A DNA stretch of 64,000 nucleotides from JAIBJN01 sp963838795 (GTDB lineage: Bacteria > Actinomycetota > Thermoleophilia > Gaiellales > Gaiellaceae): positions 1 through 64,000 of the forward strand of contig CAWISL010000001.1 in assembly GCA_963838795.1 (NCBI GenBank). The letters run 5' to 3'. Each line of letters opens with the position of its first letter. Positions within the stretch are counted from its first letter, which is position 1. The notes under the pieces are model-generated. The model worked only from the letters and a program-made list of their open reading frames with translations, did not search any database and was not told the origin of the DNA. Both the position numbers and the translations under genes were made by a program. Positions 1 through 9,079 of this stretch are shown here, piece by piece.

Positions 1-1352
1 CTGCCGAAACAAACGGCGCGCCTCCGCCGGAGACCGAGGCGCAGCTACCTGAGGAAGAGGCGCCGCCGCCTGAGCCGGCAGCCGCAGTGCCCGTCCAGGA
101 CACTGCCGAGAGCGACGCGCTCCGCGCCGAGCTGACTGCGGCTCTCGAGCGCGAGCGCGACCTCCGCATCGAGCTGGCCACGACGTTCTCCATGCGGGAC
201 GAGGCGAGTGCCATCGACAGCGACTCCAACGCGCGCGCGGCCGAGCTCGATCTTCGCGCCGCCAAGGTCGCCTCCGCCGAGCAGGAGATCGACCTGCGCG
301 AGGCGCGGCTCACCGAGCAGCTGCAGAACTTCCGTGAGGAACGGGAGCGCCTCTCGGAGCTGGAGACCAGGCTGACGGCTTCCGAGGCGCTGACGGGCGA
401 GCGATCGCAGCAGGTCGAGTCGAAGATCCGCGAGCTCCGGGATGCGGATCGTCAGCGCGAGAAGCTTGCCTCGGACCTGGCCAAGCAGGGGCAGACCTTG
501 AGCTCGCAGGAGACGAAGCTCGTGCGCCGCGAGCAGGCTGTCGCGAGCCGCGAGGCCGAGATGAAGGCGAGGCAGGAGGCGCGCGATCGCGCGTTGGCCG
601 AGCGGGAGACCGCTCTGCGAGAGCATGAGAAGGGCACCTCCAAGCGCGAGCAGGCTCTTGCCGCGCGCGAGCGTGAGCTCGCGAAGGAGCATTCGCGGGT
701 CCAGGCCAAGGAGGAAGCGCTCGAGGAGCGCGAGGCCGATCTGCGCGCCAAGCAGGATCGCCTGCGGCTCGACGCGGAGCGGCTCGAGCGAGGCGCCTCC
801 GGGCGCGAGCGGGAGAACCAGGAATCGACGAATCGCCTCGCCGAGCTCGACCGGCGCGAGGCCGAGCTGGCCGCCCGCGAGGCGGAGATCCACCATCGCG
901 AGACCCACGTCGCCCGCGTCGAGTCGGAGGCCTCCAAGATCCTCGACGTCGAGGCCCTGCAAGAGCGGCTCAAGGAGCGAGAGCGAGAGGCGGCGGAGCG
1001 CGAGGCCGAGCTTTCGAACACCGAGGACGTCGTCGAGTCCCAGCGCAAGCGGCTCGAGCGGCGCGAGAAGCGCCTCACCGAGACCGAGACGTCCCTGCGG
1101 GATCGGCTGCACGAGCTCGACAGCCGCGAGTCGGAGCTGGAGGCTCGCGAGGCGCGCACCGAGGCCGACATCGAGATCCGCGAGGACAAGCTCGAACGGC
1201 GGGAACGCGAGCTGTCCGACCTGCAGGAGCGCCTGGGCCAGAAGGAGAACGAGCTCGCCTCGTACGTCGAGCAGGTGCAGGGCGAGCTGAAGCGCCGCGA
1301 GGACGACTGGTGGGAGAAGGTCACCGGCGGCGAGCCTCCCCGCGAGTCCTGA
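1..1352 (+). CDS. Long coiled-coil protein, 5' end outside window
   Basis: The frame is open from the left edge (codons in phase with position 3) to the stop at 1350-1352, so the gene begins upstream; a GTG at 87 is only an internal option. About 450 residues are visible. A Pro/Glu-rich acidic stretch of some 30 residues comes first. The rest is almost entirely heptad-like Glu/Arg/Leu/Ala sequence with recurring REAEL, ERE and REx2L patterns, ending in a short non-coiled tail after DDWWEKV. No enzymatic motif, membrane segment or zinc site is visible. This looks like a structural or scaffold coiled coil (SMC-hinge-less, plectin-like composition); the partner is unknown. Coiled-coil composition alone does not assign a family. 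Confidence 0.75.
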   Translation, partial: AETNGAPPPETEAQLPEEEAPPPEPAAAVPVQDTAESDALRAELTAALERERDLRIELATTFSMRDEASAIDSDSNARAAELDLRAAKVASAEQEIDLREARLTEQLQNFREERERLSELETRLTASEALTGERSQQVESKIRELRDADRQREKLASDLAKQGQTLSSQETKLVRREQAVASREAEMKARQEARDRALAERETALREHEKGTSKREQALAARERELAKEHSRVQAKEEALEEREADLRAKQDRLRLDAERLERGASGRERENQESTNRLAELDRREAELAAREAEIHHRETHVARVESEASKILDVEALQERLKEREREAAEREAELSNTEDVVESQRKRLERREKRLTETETSLRDRLHELDSRESELEAREARTEADIEIREDKLERRERELSDLQERLGQKENELASYVEQVQGELKRREDDWWEKVTGGEPPRES

Positions 1353-1362
1353 GACTTCTCGC

Positions 1363-2040
1363 CTAGGCGGCCGTGGCCTCTCTGGCGCGCCAGAGCTCGA
1401 GCGCCTCCCAGGAAGCGACGGTGTCCGCGGACACCTGCGCGCCGAGGTCGGCCGGCGACCCTGCCCAGAAGAGCTCGGCGACCTTCACGGAGTTTGGCTC
1501 GGGCTCGGCGCCGTCGCGAAGCTTCGCGTGGTAGACGACGAGCGCCGAGCCGGTGTCGTCGCTGACGACCACCGCGAGCGGGCGGAAGCCGAGGAGATCC
1601 CCTTCCCCGAGGCCGATCTCCTCCGCGGCGTCGGCGAGCACCGCGTCTCGCGGCTGCTCCGCGTGGCCCAGGCCGCCCGAGGCCGAGGCAGTCCACAGGA
1701 GGGGGTCGCGGCCGATCGACGGGCCGCGTTGCTGGAAGACCGTCAGCCCCTCCGGCCGCTCCACGAAGAGCTGGACCCCGAGCGCAAAGCCCAGCCGGTA
1801 GGCCTGCGTCGGCTCGGCGAAGACGACCATCGCCTCGGCGTAGCGCCCGTGGCGGCGGACGATCGCCCCATCCCGCGAGACGCCGTGGCAGAAGGCGATG
1901 GGTCCGTCGAAGCGCCCCCTGGTCCGGGAGAGCACGAGCGCAGCGTCGTCGACGGCGCGGCGCACCGGTCCCTCGAGCGGTGGGTCGAACGGAAACGGGC
2001 GGAAGCGAGGCTCCCTTTCGAGAGGAACGATCGCGCGCAT
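1363..2040 (-). CDS. Nudix-like hydrolase with degenerate Nudix box
   Basis: 225 residues, ATG start, convergent with the coiled-coil gene 10 bp away. Residues about 127-149 fit the Nudix spacing GX5EX7REUXEEXGU: the leading G, the first E, the EE pair and GL are present, but the REU positions read A-D-A. Sequence around the box (SASGGLGHAEQPRDA, then AAEEIGL) and a following beta-rich stretch (AVVVSDDTGSALVVYHAKL) support a Nudix fold. The first hundred residues form a separate N-terminal module. The missing Arg and first catalytic Glu suggest altered or lost pyrophosphohydrolase activity. Substrate cannot be read from the sequence. Confidence 0.6.
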   Translation of the reverse strand: MRAIVPLEREPRFRPFPFDPPLEGPVRRAVDDAALVLSRTRGRFDGPIAFCHGVSRDGAIVRRHGRYAEAMVVFAEPTQAYRLGFALGVQLFVERPEGLTVFQQRGPSIGRDPLLWTASASGGLGHAEQPRDAVLADAAEEIGLGEGDLLGFRPLAVVVSDDTGSALVVYHAKLRDGAEPEPNSVKVAELFWAGSPADLGAQVSADTVASWEALELWRAREATAA

Positions 2041-2078
2041 CGGTCGAAGTTTGGCGAACGGTGCGGCGGTCGAGCCGC

Positions 2079-2335
2079 CTAGCGCGGGATGACCCTCTCG
2101 ACCGCGATCGTCGCCGGGTCGAGCCCGGCGTCGCCATATGCGGTGTCTGCGCCCGAGCTGCCGACGATGAAGTCGGCGCCTTCACCCCGCTCAGCTTGTT
2201 GGAGCCGGCGTGCCCTCGCGCCGGTCGTCGCCGGCGTTGTGCCGTTGATCGTGTCCGTGGCGGCGCCCCCGCTGAAGGAAGTCGTTGCCGTTGCCGCCGT
2301 TCAACGGCGCCGTTTCAGGACTAGCGAGAGACCAG
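2079..2335 (-). pseudogene. Remnant of an RTX (haemolysin-type calcium-binding repeat) protein
   Basis: No intact gene fills 2041-2375, but the minus strand holds broken RTX nonapeptides. Reading from about 2310 gives LNGGNGNDFL in one frame. After a one-base shift the next frame gives FSGGAATDTING, then GEGADFIVGSSGADTAYGDAG, and ends PATIAVERVIPR at a TAG (2079-2081). GGxGxDxL-type repeats are the hallmark of RTX calcium-binding beta-rolls. The frame change and lack of a start show this is the decayed C-terminal end of a secreted protein. Confidence 0.6.
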
Positions 2336-2375
2336 GAAGGTTCGAAGCGCACGTCTCGGGGGGAATCATGGCTTT

Positions 2376-3428
2376 GTGACCCGCCTGCGCAAGGCCGACT
2401 GCTCCGGGACCGGCCTCGTCCGTCGGCGCCGCGGCCGCGGTTTCCAGTACCTGGACGAGGAGGGCGCGGGAGTCGACTCCGAGACCGTCGAGCGAATTCG
2501 CGCGCTCGCGATCCCGCCCGCGTGGGCGGACGTCTGGATCTGTCCGGATCCGAACGGGCACCTCCAGGCGGTGGGAACCGACGCGGCGGGGCGGCGGCAG
2601 TACCTCTACCACCCGGACTGGCGGCGGCGGCGCGACCGGGAGAAGTTCGACGAGATGGTTCGCTTCGCCCGTTGCCTGCCGGCTCTTCGTGAGGCCGCCG
2701 CATGCGACCTTCAGCGTCGCGGCCTCGTGCGTCAGCGGGTCCTCGCCTGTGCAGTCCGCCTGCTCGACCGCGGCTTCTTCCGGATCGGCTCGGAGGGGTA
2801 TGCGGAGAACAACGGCACCTACGGGCTCGCCACCATGCGATGGCGTCACGTCACTCTCGCGCCCGGGGGCGAAGTCCGCTTCGACTACCGGTCGAAGGGA
2901 GGCAAGCGCCGGGTCCAGTCCGTGGTCGACTCCGACGTCTCCGAGGTCGTCCGGGCGCTCCGGCGCCGCCGCGGCGGCAGCGAGCTCCTCGCTTACAAGG
3001 AGGGACGGCGCTGGGTCGACGTGACCTCGGACGACATCAACGAGTACATCAAGGAGGTCACCCGGGACGCCTTCTCGGCCAAGGACTTCCGCACGTGGAA
3101 CGCCACGGTCCTCGCGGCGGTCGCGCTCGCCGTCTCGGGCGGGGCGCTCGGGTCGAAGACGGGCCGCGCCCGCGCCGTCTCGCGGGCTGTGCACGAGGTG
3201 GCCCACTACCTCGGCAACACGCCGGCCGTGTGCCGTGCCTCCTACATCGACCCGCGGGTGTTCGATTGCTTCCGCGACGGGCTCACGATCGGCGGGGCTC
3301 TCGAGGACCTCGGCGCGGCGCGCCACGGCGAGCCGGCGACGCAGGGGGCGGTTGAGGAGGCCGTGCTCGACCTGCTCGAGCGGGATCTCGACTCGCCGGC
3401 GCTGGCGCGAGTCCCTCGGTCCAGCTGA
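2376..3428 (+). CDS. DNA topoisomerase IB
   Basis: 350 residues, about the length of bacterial (poxvirus-like) type IB topoisomerases, which relax supercoils through a 3'-phosphotyrosine link. The N-terminal DNA-binding half has the family signature of GRGFQYLDEEG, IPPAWADVWICPDPNGHLQA and YLYHPDWR. The C-terminal catalytic half shows RIGSEGYAENNGTYGLATM, a KDFRTWNAT motif with a catalytic Arg near residue 239, a conserved His near 277 and the nucleophile Tyr near 290 in ASYIDPRVF. The GTG start follows a G-rich stretch; the ATG nine bases earlier runs into a stop after three codons. It converges with the NAD-GDH gene with a 3-bp gap. Confidence 0.93.
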   Translation: MTRLRKADCSGTGLVRRRRGRGFQYLDEEGAGVDSETVERIRALAIPPAWADVWICPDPNGHLQAVGTDAAGRRQYLYHPDWRRRRDREKFDEMVRFARCLPALREAAACDLQRRGLVRQRVLACAVRLLDRGFFRIGSEGYAENNGTYGLATMRWRHVTLAPGGEVRFDYRSKGGKRRVQSVVDSDVSEVVRALRRRRGGSELLAYKEGRRWVDVTSDDINEYIKEVTRDAFSAKDFRTWNATVLAAVALAVSGGALGSKTGRARAVSRAVHEVAHYLGNTPAVCRASYIDPRVFDCFRDGLTIGGALEDLGAARHGEPATQGAVEEAVLDLLERDLDSPALARVPRSS

Positions 3429-3431
3429 GAG

Positions 3432-6400
3432 CTAGCGGCGCGAGATCCGGTCGGCCGCCGTCACCGGGTCCTCCGAGGGCGGGAGCGGGAGCGGCTCGGC
3501 GGTTTCCTCGGGCGGCAGCTCGGCGATCGGTGGGGCGACCCGGGCGCTCGACTGGATGAGGTTTCGCACCTCGCGAAGCGCCACCGACAAGGTCTCCAGG
3601 TTCGAGAGCCCGCCCATCCGAATGTCGGACAGGACCTGCAGCACGCGCTCGACGCCCGCGCGGTTCTGCGCGTGCCATTCGTCGGCTCGCGCCTCCGGGC
3701 TCAGCTCGGGGGAGCCGGTCTCGAGCGCCTCGCGGGTGAGTGCGCTGTGCACGCCGTAGAGCTCGTCGCGCAGAGCCGCCCGCGCCAGGGTCTGCCAGCG
3801 GTTGTCGCGGGGAAGAGCCGTGATCTCGTCACGGAGCCACTGGAGCTCGAGGCGCGCGCCGATCGCGTGATAGACCGCGGCGACCTCCTCGATCGGCGCC
3901 CCGGCAGCCCCGGCCACCTCGGCGATGTCGAGCGCCGAGAAGAGCGCGCCGAGGCCGGCCACGCGGGTGGCGAGCTCCTCAGGGACCCCGGCGCCGACGT
4001 AGCGGGCGGCCGACTGCTGAAGCGCGGTGCGATCGGGGCCGTGGAGCACGCCCTGGAGCGTCTCGGCGAGCAAAGCAGCTCCGGGAGCGAACCGCTCGAT
4101 CTCGGCGGCGATGTCGAGGGGCCGCGGTCGGCTCCGCACCAGCCAGCGGGTTGCCCGCTCCACGAGCTTTCGCCCCTCGAGCAGCATGTCCAGCTGGACG
4201 TCGGCCGCGATGGACGAGTCAAGCGCCTCGATCGCCGTCCAGAGCGCGCGCAGGTCGAAGACCTCCCGAGCGACCATGTAGGCGCGCGCGATGTCGGCGG
4301 CCTCGGCGCCGGTCTCCTCCGCCAGCCGGAAGGCGAACGTGATCCCCGCCCGGTTCACGAGGCTGTTGGTCACGTAGGTGGCGATCAGCTCCCGGCGGAG
4401 GCGGTGGCCCTCCATCTCCCGGCGGAACCGCTCCGAGAGGACGCGCGGGAAGTAGCGGACCAGCTCGTCCCCGGTGAACTCGTCGTCGGGCAGGTCCGAG
4501 GCGACCAGCGCGTCGAACAGCTCGATCTTGGCGAAGGCGAGCAGGATGGCCAGCTCGGGGGCGACCAGGCCGCTTCCGGCGGCGCCGCGCTCGAAAAGGA
4601 CATCCTCGCTCGGGAGCGATTCGAGCTCGCGGTTGAGCCGACCGGCCTGCTCGAGGTGCTGAATCAGGCGCGCGTGGACGCCCACCATCGACGGGGCCTG
4701 CCGAACGGCCAGGCTCAGCGCCTGCGTCTGGCGGTAGTTGTTTCGCAGGACGAGGCGGGCGACGTCGTTGGTCATGGCGGCCAAGAGCTCGTCCCGCTGC
4801 TTCTCGGTCATGTCTCCGGCCGACACGACGGCGCCGAGCAGGATCTTGATGTTGACCTCGTGGTCGGAGCAGTCGACTCCCGCCGAGTTGTCGATCGCGT
4901 CCGTGAAGATGCGGCCGCCGGCGAGCGCGTACTCGATCCGCGCCTTCTGGGTGAAGCCGAGGTTGCCGCCCTCGCCGACGACCCGGGAGCGCACGTCGCG
5001 GCCGTCGACCCGGAGCGCATCGTTCGCCTTGTCGCCGACGTCGAGGTGCGATTCGGTCGACGCCTTCACGAACGTGCCGATGCCTCCGTTCCAGAGCAGG
5101 TCGACCTCCGCTGTGAGAATTGCCTTGATCAGCTCGTTCGGCGCGAGCGACTCTGCTTCGATCCCGAGCGAGGCGCGCGCCTCGGGCGAGAGCTCGATCG
5201 CCTTGGCGGCTCGCGGGAAGACGCCTCCCCCGGTCGAGATCGCCGTGGGGTCGTAGTCGGCCCAGCTCGAGCGCGACAGCGCGAAGAGGCGCTCCCGCTC
5301 GGCGTAGCTCGTCTCGGGGTCAGGGTCCGGATCGAGGAAGACGTGCTCGTGATTGAAGGCGGCCACGAGCTTCAGGTGCCGGGAGAGGAGCATGCCGTTG
5401 CCGAACACGTCGCCGGCCATGTCGCCGATCCCGACGACCGTTACGTCCGTCGTCTGCACGTCGACGCCCAGCTCCCGGAAGTGGCGCTTGACCGACTCCC
5501 AGGCTCCGCGGGCGGTGATCCCCATCGCCTTGTGGTCGTATCCGGCGGAGCCACCGGAGGCGAAGGCGTCGCCGAGCCAGAACCCGTACTCGGCGGCGAT
5601 GCCGTTCGCAACATCGGAGAAGGTTGCCGTGCCCTTGTCGGCCGCGACGACCAGGTAGGGGTCGTCGTCGTCGTAGCGGACGACGTCCCGGGGCGGCACG
5701 GTCTCCCCGCTGACGATGTTGTCCGTGAGGTCGAGCAGCCCGCGCATGAGCGTCCGGTAGCACCCGACGCACTCCTCCCGGAGGGCCTCGCGGTCGGACG
5801 GCGGACGCTTGACCACGAACCCGCCCTTGGCGCCCACCGGGACGATGACGGCGTTCTTGACCATCTGCGCCTTCATGAGGCCGAGCACCTCGGTGCGGAA
5901 GTCCTCGCGGCGGTCGGACCAGCGGATCCCGCCGCGTGCCACCTTGCCGCCGCGCAGATGTACGCCTTCGGTCCGGGGCGAGTACACCCAGATCTCGTGC
6001 TCGGGTCGCGGCAGGGGCAGGTCCGGGACGAGCTCGGGATCCAGCTTGAAGGAGAGGTAGGGCTTCGACCGACCGTCGTCGTCGAGCTGGAAGTAGTTCG
6101 TTCGGACCGTCGCCTGGACGAGCCGGAGGAAGCTCCGGAGGATGCGGTCCTCGTCGAGGCTCGGCACCGCGTCGATCTCCTCCTCGATGAGCGAGGCGAG
6201 CTCGTCGGCGTCGCTCGCGCGCTCGTCGATGCGCGCCGGGTCGAAGCGGAGGCGGAACAGCTCGACGAGCTTGCGGACGACGCCAGCGTGGTTTCCCACC
6301 GTCTCTTCCATGTACCGCTGGCTGAAGGTGGTGCCCGTCTGGCGCATGTACTTGGCCAGCGCGCGCAGCATCGCGACCTCTCGCCAGGTCACGCCGGCTC

Positions 6401-8363
6401 GCAGCACGAGACGGTTGAAGCCGTCGACCTCGATCTCGCCGCGCCAGGCCTGGCCGAACGCGTCCTTGAACGCGTCGCCTACTTCGTCCAGGTCGATGGG
6501 GCCGTCCTCGCTCGTGAGCCCGAAGTCGTAGATCCAGGCGTCGACCGGACCGGCCCGGTCGATCTCGTACGGCCGCTCGTCGTAGACCTTGACGCCTAGG
6601 TCTTCGAGGAGCGGGAGCACGTCGGAGAGGAGGATCGGCTGTCCGGAGCGGAGCAGCTTCAGGACGAAGAAGTCGTCGGCCGCCTCGAGCGGGCGGTAGA
6701 GGGCCATCTCGAGGTCGCCGGCCGGGTCGAGGCGCTCCATGCGCTGGATGTCGAGCACGGCCGCCGCGGGCGAGAAGTCCGCACGATAGCCGGGCGGGAA
6801 CGCGTCCCGGTAGGACGCGAAGAGCGCGGTGCCGTGCTCCTCCCCGAGCTGCTCCACGAGGGCGTCGAGGAGGTCGTCGGCCCACGAGCGGGTCGCCTCG
6901 ACGATCTGCGCCTCGATCTCGCGGACGTCGTAGTCCGGCACCGTCTCCCCGGGGCTGGTGCGGATCACGTAATGGAGCCGTGCGAGCACCGACTCCGAGA
7001 GGCGGACGTTGTAGTCCACGCTCGTGCAGTTGAAGGCTTCCTGGAGGATCTTCTGGATCGCCTGCCTGACCTGCGTGTTGAAGCGGTCGCGAGGCACGTA
7101 CACCAGGCAGGAGTGGAAGCGCCCGAACCTGTCACCGCGGACGAAGAGGCGGACGCGCTGGCGCTCGCCGAGGTGGAGGATGCCCATGGCGGTCTCGAAC
7201 AGCTCGTCGTCCGAGATCTGAAAGAGCTCGTCGCGCGGATAGGTCTCGAGGATCTCGACCAGCGCCTTGTCCGCGTGGCTCCCCGGCGGGAGCCCCGAGC
7301 GCTCGCGCACCTTGCGGGCCTTGCGGCGTAGGAGTGGGATCTCGTCTGGCCTGGCGCTGTAGGCGGTCGACGTGTAGAGGCCGAGGAAGCGGCGCTCGCC
7401 CACCACCTCGCCGGACTCGTCGAAGCGCTTGACGCCGACGTAGTCGAGATAGGACGGCCGGTGCACAGTCGCCCGGGAGTTGGCCTTCGTCAGGACGAGA
7501 ATCTCCTTCTCGCGGGCTAGCTCCTGCGCTTCGCGGCCGAGCTTGACGATCCCCGGGTCGGGGTCGTCGTCCCGCAGGATGCCGAGCCCCGTGCCGGGCA
7601 CCCGCCGGAGTGCGTCCTCGCCGTTCGCGCTCACGAGGTCGTAGTCGTGATAGCCGAGGAAGGTGAAGTGGTGGTCGAGGATCCATTCGAGCAGCGCTGT
7701 CGCCTCGGCGAGCTCCTCGGCCTCGACCGGCGGCGGGTTCTCGGCGAGGTCGGCGACGACCTCGCGCCCGCGCTCGACGATCGCCGGCCAGTCTTCGACC
7801 GCCGCACGGACGTCCGCGAGGATCCGCTCGAGCCCGGTTTGCACCTGCTCGATGTGCGCCGGGTCGGTCTCGCGCACGATCTCGGCGTGGATGAAAGACT
7901 CGAGCGCGCAGTCCGGAGCCTCGGAGTCGTGCGGCAGGACCTCGAGCAGGCGCCCCTCGCCGTCCCGCCGCACCCGGACGACCGGGTGGATGATCAGGTG
8001 CACGCCGCTGCCGAGCCGGTTGAGCTCCATGCTCACCGAGTCGACCAGGAAGGGCATGTCGTCGTTGACGATCTCGACCACGGTGTGGGTCGAGGTCCAG
8101 CCGTGCTCCTCGAGCTGCGGCGTGTAGACGCGCACCTTGGGCTCGCCCGGGTTGCGCCGTGAGCCGAAGTTCAGGTGCCCGAGCGCGGCGCCGTACAGGT
8201 CGCCGATCGTCCGCTCCAGCAGGTCGTCGGCCGCCACGGCGCCGTAGTAGATGCGAATGAAGGCTTCGAGCCGCTCGGCCTGCTCCGCGGGGAGCTTGGC
8301 GCGTGCGTGCTCGACCGTCTTCTCGATCAGAGCGGCCTTGGCCTCGTCGGGCTTCGAGCTCAT
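3432..8363 (-). CDS. NAD-specific glutamate dehydrogenase, large (about 180 kDa) type
   Basis: 1643 residues, the usual size for the L_180 class of NAD-dependent glutamate dehydrogenases, which convert glutamate to 2-oxoglutarate and ammonium mainly in catabolism. The N-terminal part carries ACT-like regulatory sequence (MPFLVDSVSMEL, HPVVRVRRD). The catalytic GDH core lies around residues 780-1250, with RGGIRWSDRREDFRTEVLGL, MVKNAVIVPVGAKGGFV and the NAD-binding GIGDMAGDVFGNGML. The C-terminal third is the helical domain characteristic of this class. ATG start; the gene stands alone with a strong hairpin between it and the next upstream gene. It would feed amino-acid nitrogen and carbon into central metabolism, which fits the tryptophan-degrading operon elsewhere in the window. 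Confidence 0.95.
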   Translation of the reverse strand: MSSKPDEAKAALIEKTVEHARAKLPAEQAERLEAFIRIYYGAVAADDLLERTIGDLYGAALGHLNFGSRRNPGEPKVRVYTPQLEEHGWTSTHTVVEIVNDDMPFLVDSVSMELNRLGSGVHLIIHPVVRVRRDGEGRLLEVLPHDSEAPDCALESFIHAEIVRETDPAHIEQVQTGLERILADVRAAVEDWPAIVERGREVVADLAENPPPVEAEELAEATALLEWILDHHFTFLGYHDYDLVSANGEDALRRVPGTGLGILRDDDPDPGIVKLGREAQELAREKEILVLTKANSRATVHRPSYLDYVGVKRFDESGEVVGERRFLGLYTSTAYSARPDEIPLLRRKARKVRERSGLPPGSHADKALVEILETYPRDELFQISDDELFETAMGILHLGERQRVRLFVRGDRFGRFHSCLVYVPRDRFNTQVRQAIQKILQEAFNCTSVDYNVRLSESVLARLHYVIRTSPGETVPDYDVREIEAQIVEATRSWADDLLDALVEQLGEEHGTALFASYRDAFPPGYRADFSPAAAVLDIQRMERLDPAGDLEMALYRPLEAADDFFVLKLLRSGQPILLSDVLPLLEDLGVKVYDERPYEIDRAGPVDAWIYDFGLTSEDGPIDLDEVGDAFKDAFGQAWRGEIEVDGFNRLVLRAGVTWREVAMLRALAKYMRQTGTTFSQRYMEETVGNHAGVVRKLVELFRLRFDPARIDERASDADELASLIEEEIDAVPSLDEDRILRSFLRLVQATVRTNYFQLDDDGRSKPYLSFKLDPELVPDLPLPRPEHEIWVYSPRTEGVHLRGGKVARGGIRWSDRREDFRTEVLGLMKAQMVKNAVIVPVGAKGGFVVKRPPSDREALREECVGCYRTLMRGLLDLTDNIVSGETVPPRDVVRYDDDDPYLVVAADKGTATFSDVANGIAAEYGFWLGDAFASGGSAGYDHKAMGITARGAWESVKRHFRELGVDVQTTDVTVVGIGDMAGDVFGNGMLLSRHLKLVAAFNHEHVFLDPDPDPETSYAERERLFALSRSSWADYDPTAISTGGGVFPRAAKAIELSPEARASLGIEAESLAPNELIKAILTAEVDLLWNGGIGTFVKASTESHLDVGDKANDALRVDGRDVRSRVVGEGGNLGFTQKARIEYALAGGRIFTDAIDNSAGVDCSDHEVNIKILLGAVVSAGDMTEKQRDELLAAMTNDVARLVLRNNYRQTQALSLAVRQAPSMVGVHARLIQHLEQAGRLNRELESLPSEDVLFERGAAGSGLVAPELAILLAFAKIELFDALVASDLPDDEFTGDELVRYFPRVLSERFRREMEGHRLRRELIATYVTNSLVNRAGITFAFRLAEETGAEAADIARAYMVAREVFDLRALWTAIEALDSSIAADVQLDMLLEGRKLVERATRWLVRSRPRPLDIAAEIERFAPGAALLAETLQGVLHGPDRTALQQSAARYVGAGVPEELATRVAGLGALFSALDIAEVAGAAGAPIEEVAAVYHAIGARLELQWLRDEITALPRDNRWQTLARAALRDELYGVHSALTREALETGSPELSPEARADEWHAQNRAGVERVLQVLSDIRMGGLSNLETLSVALREVRNLIQSSARVAPPIAELPPEETAEPLPLPPSEDPVTAADRISRR

Positions 8364-8415
8364 CGGGTTCTCACCCGACAGTCTGTCCGAGTCGCTCCGG
8401 TCTGTCGAGCGTGAG

Positions 8416-8444
8416 GGCGGGGAGGCCCTGTCGGCCTCCCCGCC
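8416..8444 (-). terminator. Rho-independent-like hairpin after the Asp-rich gene
   Basis: A perfect 12-bp inverted repeat (8416-8427 with 8433-8444, 5-nt loop), GC-only stem. It sits 9 bp beyond the stop of the Asp-rich secreted protein on the minus strand and before the NAD-GDH start. There is no T-tract, as is common in very GC-rich genomes. Confidence 0.6.
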
Positions 8445-8452
8445 GCTCGCGT

Positions 8453-8959
8453 CTAGCGGTCGTCTTCGTCTTCGTCCTCGTCCTCGTCGTCGTCGTCCCC
8501 GCCGCCGTGGCCGCTTCGATCGTCGTCATCGTCATCGTCGTCGTCGTCCCCGCCGCCGTGGCCGCTTCGATCGTCGTCGTCGTCATCGTCGTCGTCGGCG
8601 TTGCCGGGGCCGGAGTTGTGCGACCCCGGGCCCGAGTTGTCGTCGTCGCCTCGGTCGTCCTCTCCGTGGTCGCCGTCGCCCCGTCCAGGGCCGGAGTTGT
8701 CGTCGTCGCGGTCGTCGCCGACGCCGGTGCAGCGCGGGTCGTTGGCGTGCTCGGCCTCGTCGCACGGGCCGCTGACGTCCTCGGCCTCGGTCGTGGTGGT
8801 CGTCGTCTCCGTGGTCGTCGAGTCGACCGTCGAGGTCGTCGGGGCGACCTGGGCGAGCGGGCTGCTCGAGCCGCCGCCTCCGCTGGCAGCGATGGCCACG
8901 CCGACGCTGAAGGCGATGACGAGCGCGGGAACCAGCATGATCTTCGTGAAGGTAGACAT
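8453..8959 (-). CDS. Secreted Asp-rich repeat protein (copy 2)
   Basis: 168 residues. A strong ribosome site (AAAGGAGGG) precedes the ATG. Residues 1-25 form a signal peptide or single membrane anchor, followed by a Gly/Ser linker and a Thr-rich stretch (about 45-60). A short PCDEAEHANDPRC segment has two Cys. The C-terminal half is runs of 8-10 Asp alternating with RSGHGGG and NSGPG motifs. Two near-identical 51-bp units (starting near 8497 and 8548) encode 17-residue repeats. The anionic repeats suggest cation or mineral binding outside the membrane, or a flexible spacer. No enzymatic motif. It resembles the next gene in plan, so the two are probably paralogues. Confidence 0.8.
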   Translation of the reverse strand: MSTFTKIMLVPALVIAFSVGVAIAASGGGGSSSPLAQVAPTTSTVDSTTTETTTTTTEAEDVSGPCDEAEHANDPRCTGVGDDRDDDNSGPGRGDGDHGEDDRGDDDNSGPGSHNSGPGNADDDDDDDDDRSGHGGGDDDDDDDDDDRSGHGGGDDDDEDEDEDEDDR

Positions 8960-9006
8960 CGAGCCCTCCTTTGCTCGGTGAGCGAACTGCTGCTCCGAGG
9001 CTAGGA

Positions 9007-9035
9007 GCGGCCGGGAAAAGCACGCCCCCGGCCGC
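9007..9035 (-). terminator. Hairpin between the two Asp-rich genes
   Basis: A perfect 9-bp GC inverted repeat (9007-9015 with 9027-9035, 11-nt loop) lies 45-73 nt after the stop of the upstream Asp-rich gene and before the next start on the minus strand. It is placed as the terminator of the kinase operon, or as an attenuator before the second Asp-rich gene. Confidence 0.5.
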
Positions 9036-9079
9036 GGTGAAGACTCGTCAGGGCAACGGTAAAGAATGAGAAGGTCGGG

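Noticed and set aside
3672..6599. A 975-codon open frame on the plus strand opposite the NAD-glutamate dehydrogenase
   Set aside because: It is antisense to a clearly assigned gene, its translation is Arg/Glu/Val/His biased as expected from GC-rich codon shadows, and it shows no motif.
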